Shown here one piece after another: positions 46,108 to 54,293 of a DNA stretch of 54,293 nt. The notes beneath the pieces were generated by a model. The model searched no databases and was not told the origin of the DNA. It saw only the letters and a program-made list of their open reading frames with translations. Origin of the DNA: Rubrivivax sp. (GTDB taxonomy: Bacteria; Pseudomonadota; Gammaproteobacteria; Burkholderiales; Burkholderiaceae_C). Numbering within the stretch: the first letter of the stretch is position 1; every line of letters begins with the position of its first letter. Location: positions 1 to 54,293 of the forward strand of contig JAEUPH010000137.1 in assembly GCA_016790395.1 (NCBI GenBank). The letters run 5' to 3'. The translations under genes were made by a program, and so were the position numbers.

Positions 46108-47013
46108 TCAGTGGCGGGATTTCGGGTCGAGCGCGTCCCGCAGGCCGTCGCCCAGCAGGTTGAAGGCCAGGCTGACGACGAAGATCGCCGCCCCGGGCGC
46201 GGCGGCCACCCACCACTGGTCCAGCACGTAGGCGCGGCCGGCGGCGATCATCGCGCCCCACTCGGGCATCGGCGGCTGCGCACCCAGGCCCAGGAAGCCC
46301 AGGCCGGCGGCGGTGAGGATGATGCCGGCCATGTCCAGCGTCACGCGCACGATCACGCTGCCCAGGCACAGCGGCACGATGTGGCGCAGCACGATGCGCG
46401 ATGGGCTGGCGCCCAGCAGGCGCACGGCGCTGATGTAGTCGGCCTGGCGGATGGACAGCGTCTCGGCGCGCGCGATGCGCGCGTACGGCGGCCAGGAGGT
46501 GATGGCGATGGCGATCACCGCGTTCTCGATGCCCGGGCCCAGCGCCGCGACGAAGGCCAGCGCCAGGATCAGCTTGGGGAAGGCCAGGAAGATGTCGGTG
46601 ATGCGCATCAGCAGCGCGTCCACCCAGCCGCCGGCGTAGCCCGCCACCGTGCCCACGAGCAGGCCGATGGGCGCCGCCATCACGGCCACCAGCGTCACCA
46701 CGAACAGCGTGATGCGGCTGCCGTGCAGGATGCGGCTCCAGATGTCGCGGCCCTGGTCGTCGGTGCCCAGCCAGTGCGTGGCCGAAGGTGGCAGCAGGCG
46801 CTGGCCCAGTTCGCCCACGTCGGCAGGATGCGGCGCGATCCAGGGCGCGAGCACGGCCATGGCGATGAGCAGCCCCACGATGGCCAGCCCCACCAGGGCC
46901 AGCCGGTTGCGCGCGAAGCTGCGCCAGCCCTGGTAGGCGCGGCCCAGCGCCGCCTGCCGGCGCGAGGCCGGGCGCTCGGACATCAGCCAGTCGTGCAGGG
47001 ACGTGCTGCTCAT
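46108..47013 (-). CDS. Peptide-type ABC transporter permease (DppC-like)
   Basis: A 301-residue permease with N-terminal cytoplasmic tail, first helix ALVGLAIVGLLIAMAVLAP, then HWLGTDDQGRDIWSRILHGSRITL, the DppC/OppC hallmark, and the EAA loop (RLLGASPSRIVLRHIVPLC). About six transmembrane segments. The ATG overlaps the stop of the partner permease by four bases. Confidence 0.94.
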   Translation of the reverse strand: MSSTSLHDWLMSERPASRRQAALGRAYQGWRSFARNRLALVGLAIVGLLIAMAVLAPWIAPHPADVGELGQRLLPPSATHWLGTDDQGRDIWSRILHGSRITLFVVTLVAVMAAPIGLLVGTVAGYAGGWVDALLMRITDIFLAFPKLILALAFVAALGPGIENAVIAIAITSWPPYARIARAETLSIRQADYISAVRLLGASPSRIVLRHIVPLCLGSVIVRVTLDMAGIILTAAGLGFLGLGAQPPMPEWGAMIAAGRAYVLDQWWVAAAPGAAIFVVSLAFNLLGDGLRDALDPKSRH

Positions 47014-48044
47014 CGCGTGTCACGCGTGCGCGGGTCCAGCAGGCGGTAGAGCAGGTCGGAGAGCAGGTTCAGGCCGATGAACACCGTGCCCACCACCAGC
47101 GTGCCGCCCAGCACGGCGTTCATGTCGGCGTTCTGCAGCGAGTTCGTGATGTACAGGCCCAGCCCCGGCCAGGCGAACACGGTTTCGGTGAGCACGCTGC
47201 CTTCCAGCAGCCCGGCATAGCTGAGCGCGACCACGGTGACCAGCGGCACCAGCGCGTTGCGCAGCGCGTGGCGCCAGACGATGCGGGCCTCGCTCAGGCC
47301 CTTGGCGCGCGCGGCCACGATGTACTCGGCCGAGAGTTCGTTCAGCATGAAGCTGCGCGTCATGCGGCTGATGTAGGCCACCGAGAAGTAGCCCAGCAGG
47401 CAGCCCGGCAGCACCAGGTGGCTCAGTGCGTTGCCGAAGGCTTCCCAGTTCGAGGCCAGCGCGGTGTCCACCAGCATCAGGCCGGTGCTGCGCTCGATCG
47501 TGTACTCGAAGGCCACGTCGATGCGGCCCGGCCCCGCCACCCAGCCCAGCTTGGCATAGAAAAGCACCAGGCCCATCAAGCCGAGCCAGAAGATGGGCAC
47601 CGAATAGCCCACGAGACCCATCACGCGCACGGCATGGTCGGCCACGCCGCCCCGCCGCACGGCCGCCCACACGCCCAGCGGGATGCCCAGCCCGGCGCCG
47701 ATGAGGATGCCGAAAGTGGCCAGTTCCAGCGTGGCCGGGAAGGTCTTGAGGATGTCCTCCAGCACCGGGTTGCTGGTGAGCACGGAGTTGCCGAAGTCGC
47801 CGTTCAGGGCGCGCTTCACGTAGTTCACGAACTGCAGCGGCAGCGGCTGGTTGAGCCCCATCTCCTCGCGCACGCGCTGCAGCACGTGCTCGGGCGCACG
47901 GTCGCCGGCGATGGCCAGCGCCGGGTCCACCGGGATCACGCGGCCGATGAAGAAGGTCACGGCCAGCAGCCCCAGGAACGTCAGCGCCACGGCGACGGCA
48001 AAGCCCGCCGTCGCCTTCGCCGCGCGTGCAGCGGCGGCCGCCAT
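47010..48044 (-). CDS. Peptide-type ABC transporter permease (DppB-like)
   Basis: A 344-residue permease with six transmembrane segments, the family N-terminus (LTFLGLLAVTFFIGRVIPVDPALAIAG), the LPLQFVNYVKRALNGDFGNS loop, and the EAA motif (ARAKGLSEARIVWRHALRNAL). The ATG overlaps the binding-protein stop (TGATG), coupling receptor and permease expression. Confidence 0.94.
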   Translation of the reverse strand: MAAAAARAAKATAGFAVAVALTFLGLLAVTFFIGRVIPVDPALAIAGDRAPEHVLQRVREEMGLNQPLPLQFVNYVKRALNGDFGNSVLTSNPVLEDILKTFPATLELATFGILIGAGLGIPLGVWAAVRRGGVADHAVRVMGLVGYSVPIFWLGLMGLVLFYAKLGWVAGPGRIDVAFEYTIERSTGLMLVDTALASNWEAFGNALSHLVLPGCLLGYFSVAYISRMTRSFMLNELSAEYIVAARAKGLSEARIVWRHALRNALVPLVTVVALSYAGLLEGSVLTETVFAWPGLGLYITNSLQNADMNAVLGGTLVVGTVFIGLNLLSDLLYRLLDPRTRDTR

Positions 48045-49651
48045 CAGCCCTTCGAAACGACGTGCAGGTAGGTGCTGTCGGCCGTCGGCCCCAGCCGCAG
48101 GCCCGTGACGTTGGCGCGGAAGGCCGCGACTTCGGTTTCCTGGAAGAGCATCACGAAGGGGCTGGTCTTGCGGAACTCGGCCTGGATCTCCTGGTACATC
48201 CTTGCGCGCTTGGCGCCGTCTCGCTCCATCGCGGCGGCATCGGTCTTCTTCGTCAGCTCAGGAATGTCCCAGGCGTTGCGCCAGGTCAGCGGCTTGCTCT
48301 TGGCGGCGTCGCTGTTGTCGGGATTGCGCGCGAAGGTGTCGGCGTTGGTGTGCGGGTCCCAGTAGTCGGCGCCCCACTGGCCGACGTAGATGTCGTGGCT
48401 GCGGGCGCGGTACTTGGTGAGCGTCTGCTTGCCGTCGCCGGGGATGATCTCCAGCTCGATGCCCGCCTTCTTCAGGCTTTGCTGGAAGGCTTCCGTCAGG
48501 CCCTGCACCGGCTGCACCGTGCGCATGTCCACCGTCACCTTGAAGCCGTTCGGCAGGCCGGCCTTGGCCAGCAGCGCCTTGGCCTTGGCCAGGTCGTACT
48601 TGTAGGGCTTGTCGCGGCTGGCGCCGAGCAGGCCGATGGGCAGGAAGTTCTGGTGGATGACGCCGATGTTCCTGATGAGGGTGTTGCCGATGGCGTCGTA
48701 GTCAACCAGCCACTTGAAGGCCTCGCGCACCTCGGGCTTGGCCAGGTGCGGGTTCTTCTGGTTCAGGCCGAAGTAGTAGACCGTGCCCTTGGGCACCGAG
48801 GTGAACTTCAGCGCCGGGTTCTTGCTCAGCGCCTCCAGGTCCTGCGGCGTGAGGTTGCGCGCCACGTCCACGTCGCCCTTTTCCAGCATCAGGCGCTGCG
48901 TGGCGGACTCTTTCGCGTGGCGGTAGATCACGCGCGCCAGCTTGGCCTTGGGGCCGGCGAAGTGGTCGTTGCGCTCCAGCGCCACGATCTCGTTGGCACG
49001 CCACTCGCGGATCCTGAAGGCGCCGCTGCCGGCGAAGCCCGTCTTCAGCCAGGCGGCGCCCAGGTCGCCGTTCTTCTCTTTCGAGAGCACCAACGTGCGG
49101 TCCACCACCGAGGCCACGTTGGCCGTCAGGCAGTTGTAGACCAGCGTCGGCGCGTAGGCCTTGTCGGTTTCGACGCTCAGCGCCAGCGGGCCGGTGGCCT
49201 TGACCTTGTCCTTCACGTTGGCCTTGGTCAGGCCGAACTGCGTGAGGATGAAGGCCGGCGTCTTGTCCAACAGCACGGCGCGCTGCAGCGACCAGGCCAC
49301 GTCCTCGGCCGTGATCGGGTTGCCGCTGGCGAACTTCAGCCCGGGCTTCAGTTCGAAGCTGAAGGTCTTGCCGTCGTCGCTGACCTTCCAGCTCCTGGCC
49401 ACGTCGGGCACCAGCTTCGAGGGGTCGGCCACGTCGTAGCGCAGCAGGCGCTCGTAGCCGTTGCCCATCAGCTCGCCGGCGCTGATCTCGAAGGCTTCGG
49501 CCGGGTCCAGGCTGATGATGTCGTCGAAGGCCAGCGCGATCACCAGCGTGTCCTTGGGCGTGGCGGCATGCAGCAGCGGGAAGGCGCCAGCCAGCAGCAC
49601 GGCGGCGCTGGCCTGGCCGAAGGCGCGGCGGTCGATGTTCGTCATGGGCAT
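48044..49651 (-). CDS. Extracellular solute-binding protein, family 5
   Basis: A 535-residue SBP_bac_5 receptor with a TAT-like signal (NIDRRAFGQASAAVLLAGAFPLLHA). Motifs of the family: DIISLDPAEAF, RSWKVSDDGKTFSFELKPGLKFASG, and QWGADYWDPHTNADTF near the end. Such receptors bind peptides, nickel, or other small solutes; the substrate is not readable. It is followed by both permeases and, after FmdB, two ATPases. A second ATG at 49645 is also possible. Confidence 0.93.
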   Translation of the reverse strand: MPMTNIDRRAFGQASAAVLLAGAFPLLHAATPKDTLVIALAFDDIISLDPAEAFEISAGELMGNGYERLLRYDVADPSKLVPDVARSWKVSDDGKTFSFELKPGLKFASGNPITAEDVAWSLQRAVLLDKTPAFILTQFGLTKANVKDKVKATGPLALSVETDKAYAPTLVYNCLTANVASVVDRTLVLSKEKNGDLGAAWLKTGFAGSGAFRIREWRANEIVALERNDHFAGPKAKLARVIYRHAKESATQRLMLEKGDVDVARNLTPQDLEALSKNPALKFTSVPKGTVYYFGLNQKNPHLAKPEVREAFKWLVDYDAIGNTLIRNIGVIHQNFLPIGLLGASRDKPYKYDLAKAKALLAKAGLPNGFKVTVDMRTVQPVQGLTEAFQQSLKKAGIELEIIPGDGKQTLTKYRARSHDIYVGQWGADYWDPHTNADTFARNPDNSDAAKSKPLTWRNAWDIPELTKKTDAAAMERDGAKRARMYQEIQAEFRKTSPFVMLFQETEVAAFRANVTGLRLGPTADSTYLHVVSKG

Positions 49652-49694
49652 CCTTGGGCGCGGGCGAAGGCCCGCAGCGATGACGCCGATTCTG

Positions 49695-50732
49695 TCAGGG
49701 AGCGACCGGCGTCTTGCCCAGCACGGCGGCCTCGTAGGCGTGCAGCGAGGGCAGGCCGCCCGTGTGCAGGAACAGCACGCGTTCGCCGGGCCGCAGGCAG
49801 CCGTCGCGCGCCAGGCCGATGAGGCCGGCCATGATCTTGCCGGTGTACACCGGGTCCAGAAGCAGGCCTTCGGTGCGCGCCGCCAGCTGCACCGCCTCCA
49901 CCATGCGTGCGTTGGGCACCGAGTACTTCGGCTGCCAGTAGCCGCCCACGCTCACCACCTTCTCGCGCGGCACGGCCTCGGCGATGCCCAGCAGATCGAA
50001 CACGGCCTGCGCTTCCTTCCACACCAGCGGCTCCTGGTCGGCAGGATCACGGCTGACGCCGATGCCGGTGATGGGGATGGGGATGCGGTTGCCCAGAAAA
50101 CCCGCCAGCAGCCCGCCATGCGTGCCCGAGCTGCCCGAGCCGACGATGACATGGTCGAAGCGCAGGCCCTGCTCGAACATCTGCTGCTGCAGTTCCTGCG
50201 CGCAGGCCACGTAGCCCAGGCCGCCGATGGCGTTGCTGCCGCCACCGGGGATGACGTAGGCCTTGCGGCCCGCCGCCGCCAGTTCGTCGGCCACCTTCTG
50301 CATCGCGGGCGCCATCGGCGTGCCGGCCGGCACCACGGTGATGGCTTCCACGCCCATCAGCCGGAACATGAAGTGGTTGCCGCTGGCGTCTTCATGGAAG
50401 CTGTCGGGCACGCGCTCTTCGATCACGAAGCGGCACTGCAGGCCTTCCTTCACCGCGGCGGCCAGCGTGATGCGGCAGTGGTTGCTCTGCGGGGCGCCGC
50501 AGGTCACCAGCGTGTCGGCGCCCTGCGCCAGCGCATCGGCCACCAGGAACTCCAGCTTGCGCGTTTTGTTGCCGCCGGGGAAGAGGCCCAGCATGTCGTC
50601 GCGCTTGACCCAGACCTCGGGCCCCTGCCCGCCGGGGCAGCTGGCGGCCAGCGCCGCACTGAAGCGCGGCAGCGGCTCGATGGGGGTGGCGAAAGGCGTG
50701 TAGCGGCGGCGGGGGAAGCGAGAGAGGTCCAT
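49695..50732 (-). CDS. D-cysteine desulfhydrase/ACC deaminase family PLP enzyme
   Basis: A 345-residue fold-type II PLP enzyme. The PLP lysine lies in LFPGGNKTRKLEF (Lys56 by analogy), the substrate-binding CGAPQSNHCR follows, then the phosphate loop GSGSSGTHGG. The family includes D-cysteine desulfhydrase (DcyD), which releases H2S and pyruvate, ACC deaminase and L-cysteate sulfo-lyase; the sequence alone does not settle which. It starts the operon of the peptide-type importer (43 bases before the binding protein), suggesting use of an imported sulfur amino acid or peptide. An in-frame ATG at 50750 would add six residues. Confidence 0.87.
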   Translation of the reverse strand: MDLSRFPRRRYTPFATPIEPLPRFSAALAASCPGGQGPEVWVKRDDMLGLFPGGNKTRKLEFLVADALAQGADTLVTCGAPQSNHCRITLAAAVKEGLQCRFVIEERVPDSFHEDASGNHFMFRLMGVEAITVVPAGTPMAPAMQKVADELAAAGRKAYVIPGGGSNAIGGLGYVACAQELQQQMFEQGLRFDHVIVGSGSSGTHGGLLAGFLGNRIPIPITGIGVSRDPADQEPLVWKEAQAVFDLLGIAEAVPREKVVSVGGYWQPKYSVPNARMVEAVQLAARTEGLLLDPVYTGKIMAGLIGLARDGCLRPGERVLFLHTGGLPSLHAYEAAVLGKTPVAP

Positions 50733-50774
50733 GGCGCAAGTTTGCTGCATTCCGCAGTCGCGACCCAGCGGCCG

Positions 50775-50850
50775 CCGTGGATCCGGCTCTGCCGGGCCAC
50801 CAGCGGCGCCCCCTGGAGGGGGAGCGCCGCAGGCGCTCCGGGGGTGGGCC
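50775..50850. repeat. Dispersed intergenic palindromic repeat, copy 2
   Basis: Between the SRPBCC gene and the PLP-enzyme gene, a GC-rich block with dyads GCCCCCTGGAGGGGG and GAGCGCC-GCA-GGCGCTC. It shares the CCAGCGGCGC-CCCC core with the element at 8300-8400. It may work as a terminator-like hairpin between two minus-strand units, but has no T-run. Confidence 0.5.
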
Positions 50851-51323
50851 TATTCGACTTCGCCGCCGAACTTCTTCACCAGGTTGGCGATGTACTTGTC
50901 CACCAGCTTCTCGAACTCGCCCTGCACCACGGGCACCACCACCATCTTCATCAGGCCGGGCAGCGGCACATCGACCGTGCCCGCCACCTTGAACTCGATG
51001 CCGGTGCTGCCCTTGTTGTCCTTGAGCTTCCAGTGGCCGCTGACCAGCGCATTGCCCTCGCCCTTCACCGGCGTCCAGACGATGGTGCCCTTCTTGCGGT
51101 CGGACACGTACTTGCTGGCGTACACGGTCTGGATGTTCACCTGCGCCGTGCCCACCTTCTGCATCTCCCACCTGTAGACGCCGTCGCCCAGGTCGCTGAG
51201 CTGCTCCACCTTGGGGAAGTGGCTGGCGGACTTGGGCACGTCGCTCAGCAGGTCGAAGACGTCCTTGATCGGCGCCTTGACGGCGAATTCGTAGCCGAGG
51301 TCGATGTCGACGGTGATGGCCAT
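50850..51323 (-). CDS. SRPBCC (START/Bet v 1-like) domain protein
   Basis: A 157-residue protein of the SRPBCC/CoxG-polyketide-cyclase type: alternating strands and a final amphipathic helix (GEFEKLVDKYIANLVKKFGG), a fold with a hydrophobic ligand cavity. FDLLSDVPKSASHFPKVEQL is the family's first helix region. It is co-directional with and 24 bases downstream of the wax-ester synthase gene, so a lipid ligand is plausible. Confidence 0.85.
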   Translation of the reverse strand: MAITVDIDLGYEFAVKAPIKDVFDLLSDVPKSASHFPKVEQLSDLGDGVYRWEMQKVGTAQVNIQTVYASKYVSDRKKGTIVWTPVKGEGNALVSGHWKLKDNKGSTGIEFKVAGTVDVPLPGLMKMVVVPVVQGEFEKLVDKYIANLVKKFGGEVE

Positions 51324-51347
51324 GGGGATCTCCTCTCCTGGGATGCT

Positions 51348-52784
51348 TCAGATGTCGGTCTGTCCGGCCCACGGCAGCATCATCGTCAGCCACGTGAGCT
51401 TCTCGAACTCGGGTTCGAAGCGGTCGATGATGTCCTGCGGCTCCGGGCACAGGCCGGCGTCGGTGATGAGCCCGAACTGCACCCCGCCGCCATAGCTGAG
51501 AATGGACACGCCGACGCCGATGTCGCCGGAGGCCGGCACCCAGAACATGTTCTGCCGCAGCGTGCTGCCACAGAACTTGAGCGGCACGCCCGGCCCGGGC
51601 ACGTTGGTCATCACGGCCGTCGCCTTCTTGGCGAACATGCCCAGCACCATGTCCTGCACCGGCTTGATGAACAGGCCACTCAGGCTGAGCACCGCGAAGG
51701 CCAGCAAGGGCTGGTAGCTGCCCTTCAGTTCGTCCATGCGACGGTGCACGGCGTACACACGTTGCACCGGGTTGGCGATGCCGATGGGCAGCACCAGCGG
51801 CGCCAGGCCGAAGCGGTTGCCGAGTTGCCAGGCCTTGTCCAGCGGGCGCAGGTTCACCGGCACCATGGCGCGGATCTCCTTGCCCGCCGGGTCCTGGCCG
51901 CGGCCGCGCAGGTATTCGCCGATGGCGCCGGCGGCGCAGGACAGCAGCACGTCGTTGACCGTGCAGCCCAGGCCCTTGCCGATGGTCTTCACCGCATCCA
52001 GCGAGATCGGTTCGCTCCAGGCCACGCGCTTGCGGCCGGCCGGCTTGCCCTTCAGCAACGTGGGCGAGTCGTCCGGCATCAGCGCGAGCGCGGCCACGTC
52101 GTTCACCACCTTCACGCCGCTTCGGGCCATGTCCATGCTGCCCAGCAGCGGCTGGTAGGGATTGGCCAGCATGTCCATGCTCTTGGCCATGCCGTCGCCG
52201 TACATGCCGATGGCCTTGATGGTGAGGTCGCTCAGGGGCTTGAGCACGGCATCGGCCAGCCAGTCGGGCTCGGCCTGCTCTTCGGCAGGCTTCACGCGCC
52301 GCTTGGGCGGGTCGGCGCCGCCGTCGGTGATGCTCATCATCACGCTGATGAGCGCGATGCCGTCGCCGATGCAGTGGTGGATGCGCGCCACCAGCGCACT
52401 GCCGCCCTCGTAGCCATCGATGAGATGGAACTGCCACAGCGGCCGGTGCGGGTTCAGCGGCGTCATGGCCAGTTCGCCGCACAGGCGCTGCAGCGCGTGG
52501 CGCTCGGTCTCGCCTTCGCGCACTTCCAGCTGGGCAGGCAGCACATGCTGCTCGATGTCGAAGTGCTCGTCGGGCACCCAGGTGGCGCCCATGGCGTCGG
52601 CCACGGCCTTGTGGCGGAAGCGCTCGTACTTGAGCAGCTTGGCTTCGATGCGCTCGCGCAGCGCCTCGAGCGTGAGCGCCGGCGTGAGCAGCCACACGCC
52701 GACGATCATCATGAGGTTGACCTCGTTGTCCATGCGCAGCCAGGCGGTATCGACGCGCGACATGCGCTCGGCGGCAACGGTCAT
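51348..52784 (-). CDS. Wax ester synthase/diacylglycerol acyltransferase (WS/DGAT)
   Basis: A 478-residue WS/DGAT family enzyme that makes wax esters or triacylglycerol from acyl-CoA. The active-site motif HHxxxDG is complete (His136, His137, Asp141, Gly142 in IHHCIGDGIAL). Other family blocks: DTAWLRMDNEVNLMMI at the start, PLWQFHLIDGY, and the C-terminal VMTNVPGPGVPL. It is divergent from an acyl-CoA-binding protein gene 114 bases away, a coherent lipid-storage context. Confidence 0.93.
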   Translation of the reverse strand: MTVAAERMSRVDTAWLRMDNEVNLMMIVGVWLLTPALTLEALRERIEAKLLKYERFRHKAVADAMGATWVPDEHFDIEQHVLPAQLEVREGETERHALQRLCGELAMTPLNPHRPLWQFHLIDGYEGGSALVARIHHCIGDGIALISVMMSITDGGADPPKRRVKPAEEQAEPDWLADAVLKPLSDLTIKAIGMYGDGMAKSMDMLANPYQPLLGSMDMARSGVKVVNDVAALALMPDDSPTLLKGKPAGRKRVAWSEPISLDAVKTIGKGLGCTVNDVLLSCAAGAIGEYLRGRGQDPAGKEIRAMVPVNLRPLDKAWQLGNRFGLAPLVLPIGIANPVQRVYAVHRRMDELKGSYQPLLAFAVLSLSGLFIKPVQDMVLGMFAKKATAVMTNVPGPGVPLKFCGSTLRQNMFWVPASGDIGVGVSILSYGGGVQFGLITDAGLCPEPQDIIDRFEPEFEKLTWLTMMLPWAGQTDI

Positions 52785-52898
52785 GCGCGGGGCTCCTGGA
52801 AACGGGGGGTTAACGGGGACAGGGTCGGGGGACGATGCTGGGTAACATCACCCCCGTCAACCAAGGATTTTCACCCACGTTTGCACCGGAGCCCGCTC

Positions 52899-53153
52899 AT
52901 GTCCAAGCTGAAAGCCGCGTTCGAGAAAGCCGTTGCCGAGAGCAAGAGCCTGCCGGAGAAGCCGGACAACATGACGCTGTTGAAGATCTACGCGCTGTAC
53001 AAGCAGGCCACCGAAGGCGACGTCGAGGGCAAGCGTCCCGGCTTCACCGACATGGTGGGCCGCGCCAAGTACGACGCCTGGGCCGGCGTGAAGGGCAAGA
53101 GCGGCGACGAGGCGATGCAGGAATACGTCGACCTCATCGAGTCCCTGAAGTAA
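52899..53153 (+). CDS. Acyl-CoA-binding protein (ACBP)
   Basis: An 84-residue four-helix ACBP. The signature segment LLKIYALYKQATEGDV and KRPGFTDMVGRAKYDAWAGVKGKS carry the acyl-CoA-contacting Tyr and Lys residues. ACBP is ubiquitous in eukaryotes and patchy in bacteria. It binds long-chain acyl-CoA, the substrate of the WS/DGAT transcribed in the opposite direction. The ATG at 52899 gives the normal length; upstream open frame is unrelated. Confidence 0.94.
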   Translation: MSKLKAAFEKAVAESKSLPEKPDNMTLLKIYALYKQATEGDVEGKRPGFTDMVGRAKYDAWAGVKGKSGDEAMQEYVDLIESLK

Positions 53154-53166
53154 GGCGGCCCGCGAC

Positions 53167-54293
53167 GTGATCGATCGACGACGAGTGCTGGCCCGGGCAG
53201 CCGGCGCAGCCGCCGCGGTGGCCCTGCCGGCCTGGGCCCAATCCGACAGGCGCATCGTGCTGGGCCAGTCCTGCGCCCTCACGGGGCCGGCGGCACAGCT
53301 GGGCATCCAGATGAACCGCGGCGCCCGCATCTTCTTCGACCGCCTGAATGCCGACGGCGGCGTCGGTGGCCGCAGCATCGAGATCAAGGCGCTGGATGAC
53401 GGCTACGAGCCCGACCGCTGCGCCGCCAACACCGACACGCTGATCCGCAAGGAAGAGGTCTTCGCGCTCTTCGGCTACGTCGGCACCCCCACCGGCCTGG
53501 CGGCGCTGCCGCTGGTCAATGCCGCCGGCATCCCCTTCTTCGGGCCCTTCACCGGCGCCGAGTCGCTGCGGGAACCGTTCTCGCGCAACGTCTTCCACGT
53601 GCGTGCCTCGTACTACGACGAGACCGGGCTCATCGTGAAGCAGCTGGTGTCGCTGGGCCTCAAGCGCATCGCCGTGTTCCGCCAGGACGACAGCTACGGC
53701 CAGGCCGGGTTCGACGGCGTGCAGCGTGCCCTTCTGGCGGCCGGCCTGGAACCGGCGGCCGTGGGCTTCGTCAAGCGCAACACGGTGGACGTGGCCGCGG
53801 CGGTGCAGACCATCGTGGCCGCCCGGCCCGACGCCGTGGTGCAGATCAGCGCCTACAAGAGCTGCGCCGCCTTCGTGCGCGAGGCCAGGAAGGCCGGCTA
53901 CGGCGGCACCTTCTACAACGTCAGCTTCGTCGGCACGCAGGCCCTGGCCGACGAACTGGGCAAGGACGGCCTGGGCGTGGTGGTGAGCCAGGTCATGCCC
54001 TTCCCGTTCAGCACCACGACGCCGATCGCGCGCGAGTACATCGACGCGGTGAAGCGCGCCGGCGGCGACGCCAGCGCGAACTACAGCAGCATGGAAGGCT
54101 ACGTGTGCGCCAAGGTGTTCACCGAGGGCCTGCGGCGCGCCGGCGGCAAGTTCACGCGCGAGGGCCTCACCTCGGGGCTGGAATCGCTGCAGCGCTACGA
54201 CGCCGGCGGCTACCTCGTGAGCTTCTCGGCGCGCAACCACCGAGGGTCCAGCTTCGTCGACCTGTCCATGCTGACGGGCGACGGGAAGGTGCG
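53167..54293 (+). CDS. Type I periplasmic binding protein, Leu/Ile/Val family (3' end cut)
   Basis: A receptor of the branched-chain amino-acid ABC family (Peripla_BP_6), open to the last base; about 375 residues are visible and only the extreme C-terminus is missing. It starts at GTG 53167, 13 bases after the ACBP stop, with a TAT-like signal (DRRRVLARAAGAAAAVALP). Family features: IVLGQSCALTGPAAQLG, RLNADGGVGGRSIEI, and the hinge region around RQDDSYGQAGFDG. Ligand unknown. Confidence 0.9.
   Translation, partial: MIDRRRVLARAAGAAAAVALPAWAQSDRRIVLGQSCALTGPAAQLGIQMNRGARIFFDRLNADGGVGGRSIEIKALDDGYEPDRCAANTDTLIRKEEVFALFGYVGTPTGLAALPLVNAAGIPFFGPFTGAESLREPFSRNVFHVRASYYDETGLIVKQLVSLGLKRIAVFRQDDSYGQAGFDGVQRALLAAGLEPAAVGFVKRNTVDVAAAVQTIVAARPDAVVQISAYKSCAAFVREARKAGYGGTFYNVSFVGTQALADELGKDGLGVVVSQVMPFPFSTTTPIAREYIDAVKRAGGDASANYSSMEGYVCAKVFTEGLRRAGGKFTREGLTSGLESLQRYDAGGYLVSFSARNHRGSSFVDLSMLTGDGKV

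Noticed and set aside
49461..52898. Long plus-strand open frame running into the ACBP gene
   Set aside because: Only the last 84 codons (from 52899) have protein character; the rest is antisense to the binding-protein, PLP-enzyme, SRPBCC and WS/DGAT genes.

Overview
The window is high-GC DNA, almost fully coding, with short intergenic gaps and many 4-nt ATGA/GTGA/TTGA gene overlaps. Gene content and order (rapZ next to mutY/mutM; lolB-ispE-tRNA-Gln-prs-rplY-pth; hisG-D-C-B-H-A with bolA and an ABC exporter upstream; a Bug-type tripartite-tricarboxylate receptor; a PEP-CTERM protein) indicate a betaproteobacterium of the order Burkholderiales, probably near Comamonadaceae or the Rubrivivax/Leptothrix/Ideonella group. 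This is inferred from synteny and protein style only. I saw no insertion sequence, prophage, integrase or CRISPR array, and no gene-free stretch longer than 300 bases.

Layout. 1-11.4 kb is housekeeping: the rapZ end, a Lon-N protein, the repair operon mutM-dynamin-mutY (minus strand), a TPR protein, lolB, ispE, tRNA-Gln(TTG), prs, rplY, a terminator, pth, a DUF4124 protein, and a convergent ferredoxin. 11.4-21.1 kb is a minus-strand block: ABC exporter (ATPase, permease), bolA, hisG, a fused hisD-hisC, hisB, hisH, hisA, then (after a plus-strand CHRD/PEP-CTERM gene) hisF, rsmD, coaD and the ferredoxin. hisI, hisE and murA, expected in such clusters, are not here. 21.2-32.2 kb is accessory and regulatory: a TetR regulator, a PAS histidine kinase, a Bug receptor, a large degenerate-cyclase/AAA/TPR protein, hypotheticals, and a membrane-protein/MoxR/VWA trio.

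32.2-41.8 kb is the most interesting part, a sulfur module. One unit (minus strand) holds two half-size YeeE/YedE transporter proteins, a two-domain periplasmic rhodanese, and a CsoR/CstR-family repressor with non-canonical cysteines. The second unit (minus strand) holds a PsrABC/PhsABC-like molybdoenzyme, a FadL-type outer-membrane protein, and a three-domain rhodanese with an N-terminal CxxCH motif. Each unit is preceded by the same 16-bp operator-like inverted repeat (ATACCC-N4-nGGTAT, 13 of 16 bases identical), so I infer one reactive-sulfur regulon controlled by the local repressor. A 60-residue exported peptide ending in GGC is transcribed away from one of the operators.

41.8-54.3 kb holds a TAT-exported TPR protein, DUF3297, a small rhodanese, a peptide-type ABC importer operon headed by a D-cysteine desulfhydrase-like PLP enzyme and containing an FmdB zinc ribbon, then a lipid group (SRPBCC, wax-ester synthase/DGAT, acyl-CoA-binding protein), and a Leu/Ile/Val-type binding protein cut off by the window end.
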